A DNA stretch of 64,000 nucleotides from Nocardioides lacusdianchii (GTDB taxonomy: Bacteria; Actinomycetota; Actinomycetes; Propionibacteriales; Nocardioidaceae). The translations under genes were made by a program, and so were the position numbers. The DNA lies in NCBI RefSeq assembly GCF_020102855.1, contig NZ_JADHZD010000001.1, positions 310,001 through 374,000 on the forward strand. The letters are read 5' to 3'. The notes under the pieces were generated by a model, which made no database searches, was not told the DNA's origin, and saw nothing but the letters and a program-made list of their open reading frames with translations. Of this stretch, positions 1 to 10,559 are shown piece after piece. Position 1 is the stretch's first letter; every line of letters begins with the position of its first letter.

Positions 1-2157
<2,157 letters not shown>

Positions 2158-2320
2158 GTGCGCTCCTCTACGTCTGCGTGGTCCGCCCGTCCCCCGCCGG
2201 AGCGGGAGCGCGGACACTGGGCTCAACGCCCGGGATCAGCCTACGTGTTCCCACCCCAGTCACCAGAGCGTCCGCTCACAGCGAACGTGACCGGACGCCA
2301 CCGGCGACCAGGGGCGTACG

Positions 2321-2644
2321 TCAGTGCGCGGCGTCGTAGGCCTGCTGCACGTCGGCGGAGATGCGTCCGCGCTCGGAGACCTCCATGCCCTGGGCCTTGG
2401 CCCACTCGCGCACGTCCTTGGTGTTGGACGTCGAGGTGGCGCCGGACTTGCGGGCGCGGCGGCCACCTCCGCTGACCTTGCGGGCGTGGCCGACGTAGCC
2501 GCTCATCGCCTCGCGCAGGGCGGCGGCGTTGCCGTCGTTGAGGTCGATCTCGTAGCTCACGCCGTCGAGGCCGAACGTGACGGTCTCGGTGGCCTCGGTG
2601 CCGTCGAGGTCGTCCACGAGGACGATGTTGACCTTCTGCGCCAT
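2321..2644 (-). CDS. lsr2: Lsr2 nucleoid-associated protein
   Basis: This is a 107-residue H-NS-like xenogeneic silencer that bridges and coats AT-rich DNA. The N-terminal dimerisation part begins MAQKVNIVLVDDLDG, and the C-terminal DNA-binding domain carries the Lsr2 AT-hook-like RGRISADV segment (RGR core) close to the end. Length matches the family (about 110). An in-frame start upstream (2698) would add an unrelated AT-rich-encoded leader. The ATG at 2644 is preferred because AAGGAAGAG lies just upstream and the protein then begins exactly as known Lsr2 proteins do. It sits between clpC and coaX. Its own upstream region is unusually AT-rich for this genome, which suggests autoregulation (inference). 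Confidence 0.96.
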   Translation of the reverse strand: MAQKVNIVLVDDLDGTEATETVTFGLDGVSYEIDLNDGNAAALREAMSGYVGHARKVSGGGRRARKSGATSTSNTKDVREWAKAQGMEVSERGRISADVQQAYDAAH

Positions 2645-2683
2645 GGTCTCTTCCTTTGCAGTCGATAATTCCCCGTCGAAAGT

Positions 2684-2701
2684 GAATTGTGGCAGCAATT
2701 C
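2684..2701. promoter_or_regulatory. Palindrome in the AT-rich lsr2 upstream region
   Basis: GAATTG-N6-CAATTC lies in the 75-base gap between coaX and lsr2, about 40 bases upstream of the lsr2 ATG. A further GAATTGC occurs at 2724. The gap is clearly more AT-rich than its surroundings. It may be the lsr2 promoter or an Lsr2/repressor site; no regulator can be named. Confidence 0.4.
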
Positions 2702-2719
2702 ATGCCTTTCGACAAAGCT

Positions 2720-3490
2720 TCACGAATTGCGCTCGAAGACCAATCGCAAACCCTGCAGGGTCAGCCACGGGGAATGCACCGTGAAACACCCGCAATCATC
2801 GACGAGCAAGGGCGCCAAATGGCCGGTGGAAATCACCGTGACGTCCTCGGCGGGTTCTCCGAGCTCGGCGATCATCCGAGCGACCAGGCCCTCCACCTGC
2901 GCGGCGACCCCGAAGACCATTCCGCTCTGCAACGCCTCGACGGTGTTCTTCGCGATCACCGAACGGGGGCGTACGAGCTCGACCTTGCGCAGCTGCGCAC
3001 CCCGGCGACCCAGGGCCTCGAGGGAGATCTCGATGCCCGGCGAGATGGCGCCGCCGACGTACTGCCCCAAGCCATTGACCACGTCGAACGTCGTCGCGGT
3101 GCCGAAGTCGACGACGATCGCCGGGCCGCCGTAGAGGGTGGCCGCGGCGAGCGAGTTCACGATGCGGTCGCTGCCGACCTCGCGGGGGTTGTCCATCAGC
3201 ACCGGGATGCCGGTGCGCACGCCCGGCTCGACGACGATCGCGGCGACGTCGGGGAAGTGGCGCTCGAGCATCTCGCGCCACTCGTGCAGCACGGCGGGCA
3301 CGGTCGCGCACACGGCGATGCCGTCGACGTCGGCGACGCGGTCGGCCAGCAGGCCGCGCAGCAGCACCGACCACTCGTCGGCCGTGCGGCGCTCGTCGGT
3401 CGCCACCCGCCAGTGGGCGGTCACCTCGTCGCCGTCGAGGAGCCCGACGAAGGTGTGGCTGTTGCCGATGTCGGCGGCGAGCAGGCTCAT
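2720..3490 (-). CDS. coaX: Type III pantothenate kinase
   Basis: It phosphorylates pantothenate, the first step of CoA synthesis, in the cytoplasm. The 256-residue protein has the ASKHA-fold signatures: N-terminal DIGNSHT phosphate-binding motif at residues 7-13, a central DFGTATTFDVV motif near residue 125, and the GGAISPG segment soon after. Length is typical of CoaX. It is the last gene of the chain DUF2520-panC-panD-nadB-nadC-coaX and starts 7 bases after the nadC stop, so transport of one message through pantothenate and NAD synthesis is likely. The next gene, lsr2, has its own AT-rich upstream region. Confidence 0.95.
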   Translation of the reverse strand: MSLLAADIGNSHTFVGLLDGDEVTAHWRVATDERRTADEWSVLLRGLLADRVADVDGIAVCATVPAVLHEWREMLERHFPDVAAIVVEPGVRTGIPVLMDNPREVGSDRIVNSLAAATLYGGPAIVVDFGTATTFDVVNGLGQYVGGAISPGIEISLEALGRRGAQLRKVELVRPRSVIAKNTVEALQSGMVFGVAAQVEGLVARMIAELGEPAEDVTVISTGHLAPLLVDDCGCFTVHSPWLTLQGLRLVFERNS

Positions 3491-3497
3491 TCGACCC

Positions 3498-4403
3498 TCA
3501 TTCCACGAGGTCCATGCCGAGGTCGAACACGACGACCGAGTGGGTCAGCGCGCCGACCGAGACGTAGTCGACGCCGGTGGCGCCGATGCGGGCGGCCCGC
3601 TCGAGCGTGATCCCGCCGCTCGCCTCGAGCGGCACCCGCCCGGCCGTACGGCGTACGGCCTCGGTCATCGTCGCGTCGTCCATGTTGTCGAGCAGGACCC
3701 GCTCGGGGGGCTCGGGCAGCGCGAGCAGGTCGTCGAGCTGGTCGAGCGTGGTCACCTCGACCTCGACCGGCAGCCCGGGGAAGCGGGTGCGGATCGACTC
3801 CAGCGCCGGCAGCACTCCCCCGGCGGCGATGACGTGGTTGTCCTTCACCATCGCCATGTCCTGGAGGCTGGTGCGGTGGTTGACGCCGCCGCCGCAGCGC
3901 ACGGCGTACTTCTGGAGCGCGCGCAGGCCCGGCAGCGTCTTGCGGGTGTCGAGCACGCGGGTCGGGGAGCCGTCGAGCGCCTCCACCCAGCGAGCGGTCG
4001 CGGTGGCGACGCCGGAGAGGTGGCAGGCGAGGTTCAGCGCGGTGCGCTCGGCGACGAGGAGCTGACGGGTGCGACCCGACACCCGCATCACGACGTCCCC
4101 CTTCTCCACCCGGGTGCCGTCGGGGAGCCGGTCGGTGACCCGGACGCCGGCGCCGAGGAAGGCGTGGAAGACCAGCGCCGCGACGCCCAGGCCCGCCACG
4201 ACCCCCGGCTCCCGGGCCCCGAACACGGCCTCGGCGGTCGCGTCGTCCGCGATCGTGGCCCAGCTGGTCGGGTCGACGCCCGTGCCGTCGGGCAGGTCCT
4301 CCTCGACCGCTGCACGGACCTGGCGCCAGAGCGCCTCGGGGTCCAGACCTGCGGCGGCCAGCTCCTCGCGCAGCTCGGCAGGGACGTCGGCGAGGCTCGT
4401 CAT
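3498..4403 (-). CDS. nadC: Nicotinate-nucleotide pyrophosphorylase (carboxylating)
   Basis: It converts quinolinate and PRPP to nicotinate mononucleotide, releasing CO2 (de novo NAD synthesis). The 301-residue protein shows the quinolinate phosphoribosyltransferase signatures: TRKTLPGLRALQKYAV with the substrate-binding Arg/Lys, CGGGVNHR, the MVKDNH loop, and a C-terminal TIM-barrel phosphate loop (EASGGITLE). The ATG at 4403 overlaps the nadB stop as ATGA, which fixes the start; an upstream in-frame Met at 4481 would overlap nadB by 80 bases and adds nonconserved sequence. nadB lies immediately upstream; nadA is not in this window. Confidence 0.96.
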   Translation of the reverse strand: MTSLADVPAELREELAAAGLDPEALWRQVRAAVEEDLPDGTGVDPTSWATIADDATAEAVFGAREPGVVAGLGVAALVFHAFLGAGVRVTDRLPDGTRVEKGDVVMRVSGRTRQLLVAERTALNLACHLSGVATATARWVEALDGSPTRVLDTRKTLPGLRALQKYAVRCGGGVNHRTSLQDMAMVKDNHVIAAGGVLPALESIRTRFPGLPVEVEVTTLDQLDDLLALPEPPERVLLDNMDDATMTEAVRRTAGRVPLEASGGITLERAARIGATGVDYVSVGALTHSVVVFDLGMDLVE

Positions 4404-6070
4404 GCGCGGACTCCTTCGGTGCTCGGATCGGTCGAGGGGGCGGGGATCCACTCCACGCGGACGGCTCCCTCGTCCAGCCACGAGTCGACGTGGCCGGCCC
4501 TCGTGTCGTCGCGGTCGGGGAAGTCCTCGCGCCAGTGGGAGCCGCGGGTCTCGGTGCGCAGCTCAGCAGCCTGGGCGAGCGCGGTGCTGATGGCGAGCAG
4601 GTTGGTGGTCTCCCAGGCGGCCGGCTCGACGACGGGGTCACCGGGGTCGAGGCGGTGCAGGAAGTCGAGCGCCTCGGCCAGGCCGTCGGCGTGGCGCAGC
4701 ACCCCGACACGCGTCGTCATGACCTCCTGCAGACCCCGGCGCCGGTCGCCGGAGACGAGCCCCTCGACCCGGTCGTCGGCGGCGGGCTCGGCCCACGGGC
4801 GCAGCTCGCCGGGCAGCACGTCGGCGATGCGGCGCGAGAAGACCAGGCCCTCGAGCAGGGAGTTGGACGCCAGCCGGTTGGCGCCGTGGACGCCCGAGCA
4901 GGCGACCTCGCCGGTGGCGTAGAGGCCCGGCACGGACGTACGCCCCCACAGGTCGGTCGCGACGCCGCCGGAGGCGTAGTGCTGGGCCGGGGCGACCGGG
5001 ATCAGCTCGGTGACCGGGTCCACGCCGTGCTCGCGGCAGACCCGCAGGATGGTCGGGAAGCGCCTGCCCCAGAACTCAGGGCCGAGGTGACGCGCGTCGA
5101 GCCACATGTGCGGGCGGTCGGTCTCGAGCATCCGCCGGGTGATCGCCTTGGCGACCACGTCGCGCGGGGCGAGGTCGGCCAGGGGGTGCTCCCCCTGCAT
5201 GAAGCGCCGTCCGTCGTCGTCGACGAGGAAGGCCCCCTCCCCGCGGACCGCCTCGGAGATGAGCGGCTGCTGGCCCTGCGAGTCGGGGCCGAGCCACATC
5301 ACGGTCGGGTGGAACTGCACGAACTCGAGGTCGCGCAGCCGGGCGCCCGCGCGCAGGGCGACCGCCATGCCGTCACCGGTCGAGACGCTCGGGTTCGTGG
5401 ACTGGCTGAACACCTGCCCCAGGCCACCCGAGGCGAGGACGACGGCCCGGCAGTGGACCGCGCCGACACCGTCGCGCTGGCCCTCGCCGAGCACGTGGAG
5501 CGTGACCCCCGCGACACCGCCGTCGTCGGCGAGGAGCAGGTCGACGGCCAGCGCGTGCTGGACCACCTCGATCAGCGGCGACTGCTCGACCGCGGCGATG
5601 AGGGCGCGCTGGATCTCGGCGCCGGTCGCGTCGCCGCCCGCGTGCGCGATGCGGTCGCGGTGGTGGCCGCCCTCGCGGGTCAGCGAGAGCTCGCCGTCGG
5701 GGTGGTGGTCGAACTGGGTGCCGAGGGCGATCAGCTCGCGGACCGCGTCGGGCCCCTCGGTCACCAGCGCGCGCACCGCGTCGACGTCGCAGGCGCCCGC
5801 ACCGGCGACGAGGGTGTCGTGCTCGTGCTGCTCGGGAGTGTCGCCGGGACCGAGGGCAGCCGCGATGCCGCCCTGCGCCCACTGCGTGGAGCCCGCGGCC
5901 AGCACGTCCTTGGTGACGACGAGGAGGTGGAGGGAGGGATCAGCCGCATGGATCCGCAGGGCGGCGGTGAGCCCGGCGATGCCGGATCCCACCACCACCA
6001 CGTCGGCGCGGGTGGTCCAACCGGGTGCGGGCGCGCGAAGGCGGCCCGGGACCGGCCGGTGGTCAGTCAT
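4400..6070 (-). CDS. nadB: L-aspartate oxidase
   Basis: This FAD enzyme oxidises L-aspartate to iminoaspartate, the first step of bacterial de novo NAD synthesis. The 556-residue protein has the dinucleotide-binding GSGIAGL motif near residue 28, AQGGIAAALG, HPDGELSLTREGGH, FHPTVMW, and the C-terminal YATGEVACSGVHGANRLASN FAD-contact region followed by SLLEGLVF. These are the fumarate reductase/succinate dehydrogenase flavoprotein signatures in the NadB arrangement. It starts 9 bases after panD ends and overlaps nadC by 4 bases. The iminoaspartate it makes needs NadA (quinolinate synthase), which must be encoded elsewhere if the pathway is complete. Confidence 0.96.
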   Translation of the reverse strand: MTDHRPVPGRLRAPAPGWTTRADVVVVGSGIAGLTAALRIHAADPSLHLLVVTKDVLAAGSTQWAQGGIAAALGPGDTPEQHEHDTLVAGAGACDVDAVRALVTEGPDAVRELIALGTQFDHHPDGELSLTREGGHHRDRIAHAGGDATGAEIQRALIAAVEQSPLIEVVQHALAVDLLLADDGGVAGVTLHVLGEGQRDGVGAVHCRAVVLASGGLGQVFSQSTNPSVSTGDGMAVALRAGARLRDLEFVQFHPTVMWLGPDSQGQQPLISEAVRGEGAFLVDDDGRRFMQGEHPLADLAPRDVVAKAITRRMLETDRPHMWLDARHLGPEFWGRRFPTILRVCREHGVDPVTELIPVAPAQHYASGGVATDLWGRTSVPGLYATGEVACSGVHGANRLASNSLLEGLVFSRRIADVLPGELRPWAEPAADDRVEGLVSGDRRRGLQEVMTTRVGVLRHADGLAEALDFLHRLDPGDPVVEPAAWETTNLLAISTALAQAAELRTETRGSHWREDFPDRDDTRAGHVDSWLDEGAVRVEWIPAPSTDPSTEGVRA

Positions 6071-6079
6071 CCGTGCAGG

Positions 6080-6496
6080 CTAGCGAGCCACGGCGTCGCC
6101 GCGCGTCAGCGAGGCGTCCCCGAACGTCTCGGCCGGGTCGTAGCCGGTCGCCATCACCTTGTTGTCCGCGTCGACGAAGACCACGTGGGGCTTGAGCTCC
6201 TTGGCCTCCGCGGTCTCCATCTGGGCGTAGGCGATGAGGATCACCGTGTCACCCGGGTGCACCAGCCGGGCGGCGGCACCGTTGATGCCGATGACGCCCG
6301 AGCCGCGCTCGCCGGCGATCGTGTAGGTCTCCAGACGGGCGCCGTTGGTGACGTCGACGATGTGGACCAGCTCGCCGGCCAGGAGGTCGGCGGCGTCGAG
6401 CAGGTCCTCGTCGACCGTGACCGACCCGACGTAGTGCAGGTCGGCCTGGGTCACGGTGGCGCGGTGGATCTTGGACTTCATCATCGTGCGCAGCAT
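6080..6496 (-). CDS. panD: Aspartate 1-decarboxylase
   Basis: It makes beta-alanine from L-aspartate for pantothenate synthesis. The 138-residue pro-enzyme has the self-cleavage site at Gly24-Ser25 (YVGSVT), which generates the pyruvoyl cofactor on the beta/alpha chains, and the [17 protein letters not shown] core with the catalytic Tyr/Thr region downstream. Two Met codons near the start (1 and 5) precede the conserved [11 protein letters not shown]; position 6496 is kept because it overlaps the panC stop as ATGA. A 9-base gap separates its stop from nadB. Aspartate is the common precursor of PanD and NadB here. Confidence 0.96.
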   Translation of the reverse strand: MLRTMMKSKIHRATVTQADLHYVGSVTVDEDLLDAADLLAGELVHIVDVTNGARLETYTIAGERGSGVIGINGAAARLVHPGDTVILIAYAQMETAEAKELKPHVVFVDADNKVMATGYDPAETFGDASLTRGDAVAR

Positions 6497-7431
6497 CAGC
6501 CGCTCCTTTCACTGGTGGTCGAGGCCGCAGGAGCGGTCCCCGCCGACACGTCCGGGACGACCCGGTCGAAGGTGAGCGGCATGTTGTCGATCAGCCGCGT
6601 GGTGCCGACCCGTGCGGCCACCAGGATCCGGCCGGTGCCGGTCTCCGGGGGCTCGCCGAGGTCGGGCGAGGTGAGCGCGAGGTAGTCCAGCTCGAGGCCC
6701 GGCTCCACGTTGAGCACCGCCATCGCCGCCCAGCGTGCGGCAGGGACGCCGTACGCCGCCCGGTCCTGCGCGGCGCGCAGCGCGCGGCTCAGCGCGAGGG
6801 CCGTACGCCGCTGGTCGGCGTCGAGGTAGCGGTTGCGGCTCGACAGCGCGAGGCCGTCGGGCTCGCGCACCGTCTCCCCGCCCACGACCTCGATGTCCAG
6901 GCACAGGTCGCGGACCATCCGGCGGATCAGGGCGAGCTGCTGGTAGTCCTTCTCGCCGAAGACCGCGACGTCGGGGCGCACCAGCCCGAAGAGCTTCGCG
7001 ACCACGGTGAGCACGCCGTCGAAGTGGCCCGGGCGCGAGGCGCCGTCGAGGATCGTGGCGAGCGCCCCGGGTGCGACCGTGACGCCGTCGTGGACCGAGT
7101 CGTGGCTGAAGCCGCCGGGATACATCTCCTCGACGCCGGGAGCGAAGACGACGTCGACGCCCTCACGCGCACAGACCTCGAGATCGGCCTCCAGGGTGCG
7201 GGGGTAGCGATCAAGGTCCTCCGTCGGGGCGAACTGCATGGGGTTCACGAAGATGCTGACCACCACGGGGCCGGTCGTGGCCGCGCGCGCCGTGCGCATC
7301 AAGCTCGCGTGCCCCTCGTGGAGGGCGCCCATCGTGGGCACGAACGCGACGCGCTCGCCCGCACGCCGAGCGGCGGCGAGCAGCCCGGAGAGCTCCTCGC
7401 GGGTGCTCGCGAGGACGGGGGTCGAGGTCAT
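6496..7431 (-). CDS. panC: Pantoate-beta-alanine ligase (pantothenate synthetase)
   Basis: It condenses pantoate and beta-alanine with ATP to give pantothenate. The 311-residue protein shows the nucleotidyltransferase HIGH-type motif as [40 protein letters not shown] and SSRNRYL, in family order and at the usual length plus a short alanine/serine-rich C-terminal tail. The ATG at 7431 is set by the ATGA overlap with the upstream DUF2520 gene; the open frame continues far upstream but only as antisense-type sequence. It is followed directly by panD through another ATGA overlap, so synthesis of the two is translationally coupled. Confidence 0.97.
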   Translation of the reverse strand: MTSTPVLASTREELSGLLAAARRAGERVAFVPTMGALHEGHASLMRTARAATTGPVVVSIFVNPMQFAPTEDLDRYPRTLEADLEVCAREGVDVVFAPGVEEMYPGGFSHDSVHDGVTVAPGALATILDGASRPGHFDGVLTVVAKLFGLVRPDVAVFGEKDYQQLALIRRMVRDLCLDIEVVGGETVREPDGLALSSRNRYLDADQRRTALALSRALRAAQDRAAYGVPAARWAAMAVLNVEPGLELDYLALTSPDLGEPPETGTGRILVAARVGTTRLIDNMPLTFDRVVPDVSAGTAPAASTTSERSG

Positions 7432-8339
7432 CGACGGTGGTCGGCCGGTGCCGCGGCGGACTCGGCCGCGGCCTCCGCGTCGGCCAGCACCCGGAGCATC
7501 CGCGACGCCCGGATCGGCAGCAGCCGGCCGTCGGTCACGGCACGGTCGAGGGTGGCGTGCGCCAGGGCGACGTACGACGCCAGCGTCTGGGGCGCGTCGG
7601 CGAGCAGGCCGGCGACGTGGGCCCGGACCGTCTCGACGTCGCCGCGGACGATGGGGCCGGTCAGGGCGGCGTCCCCCTCCTCCAGCGCGTTGTCTAGCGC
7701 GGCGGTGAGCAGCGGGCGCAGCGTGGCGGCGGGGTCGTCGGCACCGGCGGCGGACAGGATCTCCATCGCCTCGGTGACGAGGGTGACGAGGTGGTTGGCG
7801 CCGTGGGCCAGGCCCGCGTGGTAGAGCGCGCGCCGCTCCTCCGGCACCCACATGGGGCGTCCGCCGAGGTCGGCGACGAGGCTCTCGGCCAGGGCACGGT
7901 CGGCACCGTCCGCGGTGACACCGAAGACACAGCCGGGCAGGCGCGGCAGGTCGACCTCGGTGCCGGTGAAGGTCATCGCCGGGTGGACCGCGATCGTGCG
8001 GGCACCGACCTCGCGGGCCGGCTCGAGCACGGCGAGGCCGTGGCGGCCGCTCGTGTGCACGACGACCTGGCCCTCGCGGATCGCGCCGCTGGCGCTGAGG
8101 ACGCTCACCACGTTGGACAGCATGTCGTCGGGCACGGTGAGCAGCAGCAGGTCGCACGCGCGGGCGACGTCGGTGGGCTTGGCCACCGTGACACCGGGCA
8201 GCAGCGCGGCGATGCGCCGGCGGGAGGCGTCGGACTCGCCCGCGGCGGCCACGACCTCGTGGCCCGCGGAGCGGAGGGCGGCTGCCAGCACGGCGCCGAC
8301 CCGGCCGGCGCCGACCACGCCGATGGAGAGCTTCGTCAT
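7428..8339 (-). CDS. Rossmann-like and DUF2520 domain protein
   Basis: This 303-residue protein has an N-terminal Rossmann nucleotide-binding motif GVVGAGRVG (residues 8-16) and the DUF2520 C-terminal helical domain beginning near residue 130 ([27 protein letters not shown]). The family resembles 6-phosphogluconate dehydrogenase-type and ketopantoate-reductase-type oxidoreductases, but its substrate is not established. It precedes panC with an ATGA overlap here and its equivalent precedes panC in Mycobacterium tuberculosis (Rv3603c). That suggests a pantothenate-linked role, which is an inference. It is the first gene of the six-gene cofactor chain; AGAGG ahead of the ATG fits a ribosome site. 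Confidence 0.88.
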   Translation of the reverse strand: MTKLSIGVVGAGRVGAVLAAALRSAGHEVVAAAGESDASRRRIAALLPGVTVAKPTDVARACDLLLLTVPDDMLSNVVSVLSASGAIREGQVVVHTSGRHGLAVLEPAREVGARTIAVHPAMTFTGTEVDLPRLPGCVFGVTADGADRALAESLVADLGGRPMWVPEERRALYHAGLAHGANHLVTLVTEAMEILSAAGADDPAATLRPLLTAALDNALEEGDAALTGPIVRGDVETVRAHVAGLLADAPQTLASYVALAHATLDRAVTDGRLLPIRASRMLRVLADAEAAAESAAAPADHRR

Positions 8340-8469
8340 GTCGACCTCTTCGTTTCAGTCCCTCGCGGGTACCGATCTACTGCGATCAACATCGAGCCTA
8401 CGCCTGCGGATTCCGTGGTGGGAACGGCTGCGGGCGTGACGCACGCCACGCCGCCCCGCCCCAAGTAGA

Positions 8470-8504
8470 TTGACAGCCTGACTAGTTCGCGTCACTATCT
8501 AGTC
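8470..8504 (+). promoter_or_regulatory. padR promoter with overlapping operator-like palindrome
   Basis: TTGACA at 8470-8475, a 17-base spacer and CACTAT at 8493-8498 form a good housekeeping promoter whose predicted start point falls at or next to the GTG at 8505, giving a leaderless message. GACTAG (8480-8485) and CTAGTC (8499-8504) make an inverted repeat over the -10, with an inner TAGT-N7-ACTA. PadR autorepression at this site is an inference. Confidence 0.65.
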
Positions 8505-8876
8505 GTGCCCTCGCCGACCGCCCCGCAGCCGTGGCCCACGGAGTGGCTGCGTGGCGCCCTCAACATGTGCGTGCTCCACGTGATCGCCGACGGCCCCACC
8601 TACGGCTACGCCATCGCCAGCGCCCTGGCCGAGGCCGGGCTCGGCGCGATCAAGGGCGGCACGCTCTACCCCCTCCTCGCGCGCCTGGAGGAGGCCGGGC
8701 TGGTCACCGTCGAGTGGCGCGCCGGCGACGGCGGCCCGGGTCGCAAGTTCTACGACCTCACCGACGCCGGCCGCACCGAGCACCAGCGCCAGACCGCCGA
8801 CTGGCGGGCCTTCACCGAGGTCACCACCACCTTCATCAGCACCGCCGCACCCACGTCCGGGAGGGACCCGTCATGA
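8505..8876 (+). CDS. PadR family transcriptional regulator
   Basis: This is a 123-residue winged-helix repressor. The PadR core is visible as YGYAIASALAEAGLGAIKGGTLYPLLARLEEAGLVTVEW, broken across residues about 33-70, followed by the wing (GPGRKFYDLTDAGR) and a short C-terminal helix for dimerisation. The GTG at 8505 is chosen because a promoter predicts transcription to begin there. The downstream membrane protein overlaps its stop as ATGA, so the two genes are one operon. PadR regulators coupled to HAAS/DUF1700-type membrane proteins are a common pairing, usually sensing envelope stress or drugs; the ligand here is unknown. Confidence 0.92.
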   Translation: MPSPTAPQPWPTEWLRGALNMCVLHVIADGPTYGYAIASALAEAGLGAIKGGTLYPLLARLEEAGLVTVEWRAGDGGPGRKFYDLTDAGRTEHQRQTADWRAFTEVTTTFISTAAPTSGRDPS

Positions 8877-9601
8877 CGATCGACACCCACACGCCCCACG
8901 TCGAGCCCGCCTGGGCCGAGGCCTTCCTGGTGGAGCTCCGGCTACGGGGCGTCGAGGGTCGTCGCATCGGTGCGGCCCTCGCGGAGGTCGAGGCCCACTG
9001 CGCCGAGAGCGGCGAGACCGCGCAGCAGGCCTTCGGCGACCCCACGGCGTACGCCGTCGAGCTGGCACCGGACGGCACCGTGTCGCTCGACTGGCGCGGT
9101 GAGCTGGTCCCCTCGGTCCTCGGGCTCAGCGGCATGATGCTCACGCTCGGCGCCGTGGGTGCGAGCCGGGCCGGCACGCAGGTCGAGCTCACCACCGGGC
9201 TGGTGCTCGTGGTCGCGCTCGCGGTGCTCGGCACCACCCTGGTCGTGCGCTACGCCGACCGGGTGCTCCGCGCGGTGGTGCGACACCGGTGGCTGGCGGT
9301 CGTCGGCGCGCTGGCACCGATCGGTCTCTTCGTGGCGATCCTGCTGCTCGGTCGACAGACCCTCGTGGCCCTGCCGCCGGCCGGGACGCTGGTCGTCGGC
9401 GTGGTGTTCCTGGCCGCGAGCACCGCGATGGCCCTGCGCATCGCCGACCCGGCCGATCCCGTCGTCGGTCCTGCGGAGGCCGGCGGCGCGGGGACCATGG
9501 CGGAGGACGCGGTGTCGCGGGGCCTGCAGCGGCTGACGCCGTGGCTCTTCCCCGTGCTCACCGCGGTGATGGCGCTGCCGTTGCTGCTGATCCAGCGCTA
9601 G
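8873..9601 (+). CDS. HAAS-type domain membrane protein, partner of PadR
   Basis: The 242-residue protein begins with a soluble helical domain (residues about 10-60: LVELRLRGVEGRRIGAAL, then GETAQQAFGDPTAYAVEL) that looks like the HAAS/DUF1700-type signalling module. About six hydrophobic segments follow: residues near 83-103, 112-135, 145-168, 174-196 and a last one at the C-terminus. The start ATG overlaps the padR stop, and a GGGAGGGA sequence precedes it. It probably anchors or modulates the PadR response at the membrane (inference). It ends 7 bases from the convergent glycosyltransferase gene. Confidence 0.75.
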   Translation: MTIDTHTPHVEPAWAEAFLVELRLRGVEGRRIGAALAEVEAHCAESGETAQQAFGDPTAYAVELAPDGTVSLDWRGELVPSVLGLSGMMLTLGAVGASRAGTQVELTTGLVLVVALAVLGTTLVVRYADRVLRAVVRHRWLAVVGALAPIGLFVAILLLGRQTLVALPPAGTLVVGVVFLAASTAMALRIADPADPVVGPAEAGGAGTMAEDAVSRGLQRLTPWLFPVLTAVMALPLLLIQR

Positions 9602-9608
9602 GTGCCGC

Positions 9609-10559
9609 TCAGGCGCGCAGGTGCAGCTTCGCGTGGTCCGGGTCGTCGACCACGAAGGGTCGCGGCGCGCGCGGCAGCCATGCGTGGGTCACGTGGTCGA
9701 CCACGTGGACGCCCTCGGGCGACACGATCTCCACCACGCCCTCGGGCACCTCGCCGGCGTGCAGCGCGTTCCAGACCAGCCACTCGCGGCGCTTGCGCCG
9801 GTTGCGGATCGAGGTCGCGAAGGACTCCGGGTTGGTCCAGTGGGCGAACTCGTCGCCGTCGAGCCACTTCAGCTCCACGCACAGGCCCTGCGGCAGCGCG
9901 AACATCTCGATGTGGTCGGGCGTCGTGCGGATCTCCCACTCCGGCGCCTTGGTGTAGACGTAGTCGGGGCTCATCGGGAAGCCCCACTCCTCGATGTTGC
10001 GCAGGCCCAGGTCGAGGAAGGCGCGCCGGTCGGACTCGATGTAGAGGCCGTGGCGTGGGAAGCGGATCACGGCCTCCGCCATGCCGACCTGCCACGACAG
10101 GTCCGCCATCGACACCTCGCCCTCGGTGGTGAGGACCATGTCGCCGTCCCACTTCCACGAGTAGCGGGTGCGGACGTGGGAGAAGCACCAGTTGTAGAAG
10201 TAGGCCAGCGAGTGCACCGACCGCTCGTTGACCGACAGGTGCTCGGCGCCCGCGCGGGCCACCTGGAAGGGGTACTCCCTCAGCGTGAAGCGGTCCTCGA
10301 GGCCGTGCTCGGCGGCGACGCGCAGCGCCTCCTCGCCGGTGCCGTCGTCGGAACCGTTGTCGACCAGCAGTACGTGGTCGCACGCCCGCAGCAGCGGCGG
10401 CAGGACGAAGCGCAGTCCCGGCGCCTCGTTCTTCACGCGCAGCACCGCGGTGGCGCCGCGACGCAGCCCTCCGGGTCCGTTCCACGGCCAGACGATGTCG
10501 AAGTCCTCGTGGCCCTCGAGGTTCGTGATCCCGTGGCCGGACCCGATCGGGACCGTCAC
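9609..10559 (-). CDS. Glycosyltransferase family 2-like protein
   Basis: The 316-residue protein has a GT-A-like core: ATAVLRVKNEAPGLRFVL near residues 36-53, LLVDNGSDDGTGEEA near 69, and a metal-site-like WDGDM motif near residue 137. No membrane segment or signal is evident, so it should act on the cytoplasmic face. The GTG start overlaps the stop of the sulfotransferase gene as GTGA, so both are made together. Together with the second glycosyltransferase at 11.7 kb it suggests synthesis of a decorated surface glycan; donor and acceptor cannot be read from the sequence. Confidence 0.8.
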   Translation of the reverse strand: MTVPIGSGHGITNLEGHEDFDIVWPWNGPGGLRRGATAVLRVKNEAPGLRFVLPPLLRACDHVLLVDNGSDDGTGEEALRVAAEHGLEDRFTLREYPFQVARAGAEHLSVNERSVHSLAYFYNWCFSHVRTRYSWKWDGDMVLTTEGEVSMADLSWQVGMAEAVIRFPRHGLYIESDRRAFLDLGLRNIEEWGFPMSPDYVYTKAPEWEIRTTPDHIEMFALPQGLCVELKWLDGDEFAHWTNPESFATSIRNRRKRREWLVWNALHAGEVPEGVVEIVSPEGVHVVDHVTHAWLPRAPRPFVVDDPDHAKLHLRA

